From Methanobacterium sp. (GTDB lineage: Archaea; Methanobacteriota; Methanobacteria; Methanobacteriales; Methanobacteriaceae), in the NCBI GenBank assembly GCA_003161815.1, contig PMNN01000045.1, forward strand, positions 2,786 through 9,336: DNA of 6,551 nt, written 5' to 3'. This document shows, in pieces, positions 5,165 through 6,551 of the stretch (position 1 is the stretch's first letter; each line of letters begins with the position of its first letter). The notes under the pieces were generated by a model. That model did not search any database. It had not been told where the DNA came from and saw nothing but the letters and a program-made list of their open reading frames with translations. The translations under genes and the position numbers were made by a program.

Positions 5165-6528
5165 AGTAACCCTCCAAGAAATCCCTTGCAACGTTCCATC
5201 ATTTTCTGTGCTTCTTGGATGGTTTTACCACCTAAAGTAATCCTCAAGTAAGGTTCAGTGCCGGAGGGACGTATTAAAATCCAATTTCCATCCTTCATTG
5301 ATATTCTAACTCCATCAATTAAATCTATTTTAATTACATTTTCAAAAAGGTGAGGAAGCTTCTTTTTTACCTTCTCCATTATTAAATCTTTTTGAAATTC
5401 CTCACAGAATATTTTTTCCCTTAAGGTGGGGAAACTAGGCACATCTTTAAGAAGTTTGGATAATGGTCCTTTATTCTGCACCAATTCTATGACTCTTAGA
5501 GCGGATAGCAATCCATCAGGACACATGCAGAAGTTAGGATGTATCCAGGTTCCAGAGGGTTCGCCTCCAAAAGAGGCTTCATGCTCTTCTATGGCTTCAG
5601 CCACGTGAACATCACCTACTTCAGTCCTTATAACCTGACCACCTTTTTGTCCCATGCACAAGTCTATCGTACTGGAAGCATCTACTGTGGTGACTACACG
5701 ACCTCCTATTTCAGATGCTACAAGACTTAGTAATTTATCAAATTCCGCCATATTACCTTTCTCATCTACCGCCACCATCCGATCAGCATCTCCATCATGA
5801 GCTATGCCAAGATCTGACTCCGTAGTTTTAACCATTTCCTTAAGTTCCTGTAGATTCTCGTCCGATGGTTCTGGCATTCTACCAGGGAAAAATCCGTCAG
5901 GCTGAGAATTCAATGCTATTACTTTACAGCCGGCTTTTCTAAGTAGTAAAGGTGAAATATAAGATGCTGCTCCATTTGCACAATCCACTACCACCTTTAA
6001 ATCTGGTTTTATATCTACAAAATTCAGCAAATCAGTTATATACTGAGATGATACACTGCTTATGTCCTCTACTCTTCCTATATTCTTCCAGGAGATTTTG
6101 GTGAATGTTTTATAATGAATTACTTTTTCTAGAGCCCTTTCTTGATGAGCTCGATAGGCCATACCATTACGGTTCCACACTTTGATACCATTATCCTGCG
6201 GCGGATTATGAGAGGCTGTGATCATTACTCCTGCATCAGCTTCTATTTTCATGGTGGCGTACCCTACTAATGGAGTCGGTGCCAATCCAAGACTTAACAC
6301 TTTACACCCTCCCTCTAGGATACCTGCAGTTAAAGCTTTCTCTAACATCACATTAGAGGTTCTACTATCATATCCCACTACGATACGGTGTCCTTCACCA
6401 AGTTGTGTGGAAAGTGAGCGACCAATGTCGAGTGCGAGTTCGGGTGTTACTTCGGTACCTACTTTTCCACGAATGCCAGAGGTACCGAAGAGTTTGGGAG
6501 CTTCTGAGTTATTTTTATTAGAATCCAT
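5161..6528 (-). CDS. glmM: Phosphoglucosamine mutase (archaeal alpha-D-phosphohexomutase)
   Basis: This 455-residue protein has the four-domain phosphohexomutase layout. KLFGTSGIRG opens the fold (12-21); the phosphoserine is S106 in TASHNPP; the magnesium loop is DGDADR (245-250); the sugar-binding loop is GGEPSGTW (321-328); and the phosphate-binding loop is RPSGTEPYLR (420-429). It should interconvert glucosamine-6-P and glucosamine-1-P through a glucosamine-1,6-bisphosphate intermediate. Sequence alone does not fully exclude phosphoglucomutase or phosphomannomutase activity, but the overlapping glmU-type gene makes the glucosamine route the best reading. The start is ATG, with GGGG (6538-6535) 6 nt upstream as a modest SD; no other in-frame start lies before the conserved domain. 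It has a short polar tail (about residues 1-11) rich in Asn, Ser and Lys before the fold. Its promoter and any upstream operon member lie beyond the window edge. Confidence 0.92.
   Translation of the reverse strand: MDSNKNNSEAPKLFGTSGIRGKVGTEVTPELALDIGRSLSTQLGEGHRIVVGYDSRTSNVMLEKALTAGILEGGCKVLSLGLAPTPLVGYATMKIEADAGVMITASHNPPQDNGIKVWNRNGMAYRAHQERALEKVIHYKTFTKISWKNIGRVEDISSVSSQYITDLLNFVDIKPDLKVVVDCANGAASYISPLLLRKAGCKVIALNSQPDGFFPGRMPEPSDENLQELKEMVKTTESDLGIAHDGDADRMVAVDEKGNMAEFDKLLSLVASEIGGRVVTTVDASSTIDLCMGQKGGQVIRTEVGDVHVAEAIEEHEASFGGEPSGTWIHPNFCMCPDGLLSALRVIELVQNKGPLSKLLKDVPSFPTLREKIFCEEFQKDLIMEKVKKKLPHLFENVIKIDLIDGVRISMKDGNWILIRPSGTEPYLRITLGGKTIQEAQKMMERCKGFLGGLL
5170..5175 (-). promoter_or_regulatory. 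Ribosome binding site fixing the glmU GTG start
   Basis: GGAGGG lies within the last codons of glmM, followed by TTACT and then GTG. Its strength and 5-nt spacing select the GTG at 5164-5162 over the upstream in-frame TTG at 5191-5189, which has no such site. With the GTGA stop-start overlap, it supports coupled translation of the two enzymes. Confidence 0.85.
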
Positions 6529-6551
6529 TCTATGCCCCGAATTTAGTTGAT

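Noticed and set aside
6218..6550. Plus-strand open frame of 110 codons reaching the right edge
   Set aside because: It is the antisense of the conserved N-terminal part of glmM, rich in Ser and Pro as shadow frames are, with no ribosome site.

Overview
The window looks like chromosomal DNA from a methanogenic archaeon, most likely of the order Methanobacteriales (Methanobacterium-like). This is inferred from four things: AT-rich spacers carrying archaeal-style TATA boxes and oligo-T tracts; SD-type ribosome sites (GGAGGG); the archaeal forms of GlmM, the bifunctional sugar-1-phosphate nucleotidyltransferase/acetyltransferase and the short NrdG-like radical SAM protein; and a multi-TPR protein of a style common in these methanogens. 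No rRNA, tRNA, CRISPR array or mobile element is visible.

Six complete genes lie on the minus strand. Read in the direction of transcription (right to left), they are glmM (6528-5161), a glmU-type gene (5164-3893, overlapping glmM by 4 nt), a gamma-carbonic-anhydrase-like hexapeptide protein (3780-3301), hisC (3276-2179), an NrdG-like radical SAM activase (2103-1405), and an ASCH-domain/TPR fusion protein (1326-181). At the far left, bases 2-61 probably hold the last 19 codons of an unrecognised plus-strand gene. That gene converges on the ASCH-TPR gene across a 119-nt spacer with oligo-T tracts suited to termination on both strands.

GlmM and the GlmU-type protein form a translationally coupled pair that would convert glucosamine-6-P to glucosamine-1-P, then to GlcNAc-1-P and UDP-GlcNAc, a precursor for pseudomurein and surface glycans. 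The carbonic-anhydrase-like gene has its own probable promoter and likely drives hisC (24-nt gap). The NrdG-like and ASCH-TPR genes each follow a 75-80 nt AT-rich spacer that could hold a promoter.

Most of the window is housekeeping metabolism. The least ordinary parts are the ASCH-TPR fusion, its apparent lack of a standard start codon at the position its ribosome site demands, and a recurring T8-9-ATC tract in the spacers.
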